NCBI GenBank assembly: GCA_030630015.1
Contig: DAOVNV010000114.1
Span: forward strand, 1-7,701
Source: Desulfuromonadales bacterium
Lineage (GTDB): Bacteria; Desulfobacterota; Desulfuromonadia; Desulfuromonadales; BM103
Direction: 5' to 3'
Length of the DNA stretch: 7,701 nt
Shown: in pieces, positions 7,046-7,701 of the stretch
How the letters are laid out: the number at the start of each line of letters is the position of its first letter
Position numbering within the stretch: the stretch's first letter is position 1
The notes under the pieces: generated by a model
Database searches by the model: none
The model's input: only the letters and a program-made list of their open reading frames with translations
What the model was told of the DNA's origin: nothing
Translations under genes and position numbers: made by a program

Positions 7046-7070
7046 TGAGTTTTGAGCGATGAGTCCTGAG
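7046..7070. repeat. Heptad repeat TGAGNNN, four TGAG cores
   Basis: TGAG occurs at 7046, 7053, 7060 and 7067, exactly seven bases apart (TGAGTTT, TGAGCGA, TGAGTCC, TGAG). On the other strand this reads CTCANNN. The last G is also the first base of the following palindrome, so the two elements form one composite. Confidence 0.65.
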
Positions 7071-7103
7071 GGGACTGTCCCGGTTTCTCACGGGACTGTC
7101 CCC
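7070..7103. repeat. REP-like palindromic repeat pair (GGGAC-T-GTCCC twice)
   Basis: GGGACTGTCCC occurs at 7071-7081 and 7092-7102, a 21-base period. Each copy is an odd-length palindrome. The pair also folds together: GGGGACTGTCCCG (7070-7082) with CGGGACTGTCCCC (7091-7103), twelve pairs and a central T-T mismatch around the loop GTTTCTCA. This is the architecture of REP/BIME-type intergenic repeats. I recall similar GGGACAGTCCC sequences in Desulfuromonadales-like genomes, but the assignment needs a genome search. Confidence 0.65.
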
Positions 7104-7165
7104 GGCTCGTGCCGAACCGCGTGCCTGCTTGCGAGGCTGCTCCCGATTTTGATTTCCAATTTTCT

Positions 7166-7171
7166 GGAGGG
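7166..7171 (+). promoter_or_regulatory. Shine-Dalgarno of the secreted HExxH protein
   Basis: GGAGGG lies four to five bases before ATG 7176. It is the only good ribosome site ahead of this frame and fixes the start at a proper signal peptide. Confidence 0.75.
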
Positions 7172-7175
7172 AAAG

Positions 7176-7701
7176 ATGTCATCACTGCGGTGTGGCCGGG
7201 AAGCCCTTCCCGGGCTGTTCCTGACCCCATTCTTCTTGTTCTGCCTATGCATTGCACCATTATCTACGCATGCATTTACTGCAAATTTCCTGGGTGATTA
7301 CGAAGAAGTCGCTGTCATGGAAGTCTCCGGCGTCTACGATGCGCTGGTTGACGATCAATGGAACCACGAACCGCGCAAGGTGATCGCACGGGAATTCTAC
7401 CGCAACCATGGTGATGATTATGATTTCCTGGTGATCTTCACCAATTTCGATTTTCTGCTTCCGGAAATCGGGGCGGCGGCCTATTTCACCCCTGTTCAGA
7501 ACCAGATTCAGGGGATCGGTCTGGATCTCTTCAATTATTCCTCTGATTATTCTCCAAATGGTTCCGCTCTCAGCCGTCTGCAGGGCACCATCGACATGGC
7601 CAACCTGAGCAATCACGTGCTCGATCCGGCCGATGCAGGCTTCGAAACAACGCTTAAGGTTCTGGCCCATGAGATGAGCCACCGTTGGGGAGCCTACGTC
7701 C
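7176..7701 (+). CDS. Putative secreted zinc metallopeptidase, N-terminal part (3' end outside window)
   Basis: The frame is open from ATG 7176 to the right edge, giving 175 residues of an incomplete protein. Residues 1-33 form a Sec signal peptide (Arg5 and Arg8, then a Phe/Leu/Cys-rich core, cleavage after Thr-His-Ala33). The mature part begins FTANFLGDYEEVAVMEVSGV, then contains REFYRNHGDDYDFLVIFTNF and FNYSSDYSPNGSALSRLQGT, consistent with an alpha/beta enzyme domain. LAHEMSHRWG carries an HExxH motif (His165, Glu166, His169), the zinc-binding and catalytic signature of metallopeptidases. The HExxHxW form recalls gluzincins such as M1/M61, but the third zinc ligand would lie outside the window. 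I do not recognise the family. It is separated from the pilus operon by a strong terminator, so it is probably an independent unit, and a role in processing surface proteins is only speculation. Confidence 0.75.
   Translation, partial: MSSLRCGREALPGLFLTPFFLFCLCIAPLSTHAFTANFLGDYEEVAVMEVSGVYDALVDDQWNHEPRKVIAREFYRNHGDDYDFLVIFTNFDFLLPEIGAAAYFTPVQNQIQGIGLDLFNYSSDYSPNGSALSRLQGTIDMANLSNHVLDPADAGFETTLKVLAHEMSHRWGAYV

Larger units (their letters stand above)
6897..7175. other. Intergenic region without a credible gene
   Basis: Besides the terminator it holds a small inverted repeat (7011-7027), a four-unit heptad repeat (7046-7070) and a palindrome pair (7070-7103), followed by the SD of the next gene. 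Open frames crossing it on either strand are low-complexity readings of these repeats and lack ribosome sites. Confidence 0.75.

Noticed and set aside
6877..7260. Minus-strand open frame of 127 codons across the intergenic region
   Set aside because: Its residues are a reading of the terminator, heptad and palindrome repeats; no ribosome site or domain is seen.
7109..7297. Plus-strand 62-codon frame overlapping the metallopeptidase start
   Set aside because: It overlaps, in another frame, a gene with a good SD, signal peptide and HExxH motif, and has none of these itself.

Overview
The window reads as a type IV pilus (T4P) minor-pilin/adhesin operon from a Gram-negative bacterium, followed by a strong terminator, a repeat-bearing intergenic region and the start of a secreted metallopeptidase gene. 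Signal peptides, a lipobox and the pilV-pilW-pilX-pilY1 order indicate a diderm. The large PilY1 with many Asp-rich loops, the mid-range base composition, and an intergenic palindrome of a kind I associate with Geobacter/Desulfuromonas relatives suggest Desulfuromonadales (former Deltaproteobacteria). That placement is inference, not proof.

All genes are on the + strand. Positions 1-331 hold the C-terminal part of a PilV-like minor pilin. Then come pilW (341-1240), pilX (1251-1790), pilY1 (1792-5847) and a lipoprotein with Ig/cadherin-like domains (5940-6896). The first four genes are 1-10 nt apart, with Shine-Dalgarno (SD) sequences overlapping or touching the preceding stop codons, so they are probably translationally coupled. 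The 92-nt gap before the lipoprotein gene carries an 11-bp hairpin. The unit ends in a 14-bp-arm hairpin terminator at 6920-6949. The 279-nt stretch 6897-7175 holds no credible gene. It contains the terminator, a small inverted repeat, a TGAG heptad repeat and a pair of GGGAC-T-GTCCC palindromes that fold into one larger hairpin. A secreted HExxH protein starts at 7176 and runs off the right edge.

Functionally, PilV, PilW and PilX are minor pilins that prime pilus assembly, and PilY1 is the large secreted tip protein thought to sit on them. The downstream lipoprotein, with three Ig-like modules and several Asp-rich loops, is probably made with them and may anchor or assist PilY1 at the outer membrane; this last point is a hypothesis. 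No phage, CRISPR, tRNA, rRNA or intact transposon was seen. I find no convincing entirely new system. The most interesting points are the degenerate metal site of the PilY1 vWA domain combined with five Asp-rich loops, the linked lipoprotein, and the palindromic repeat element.
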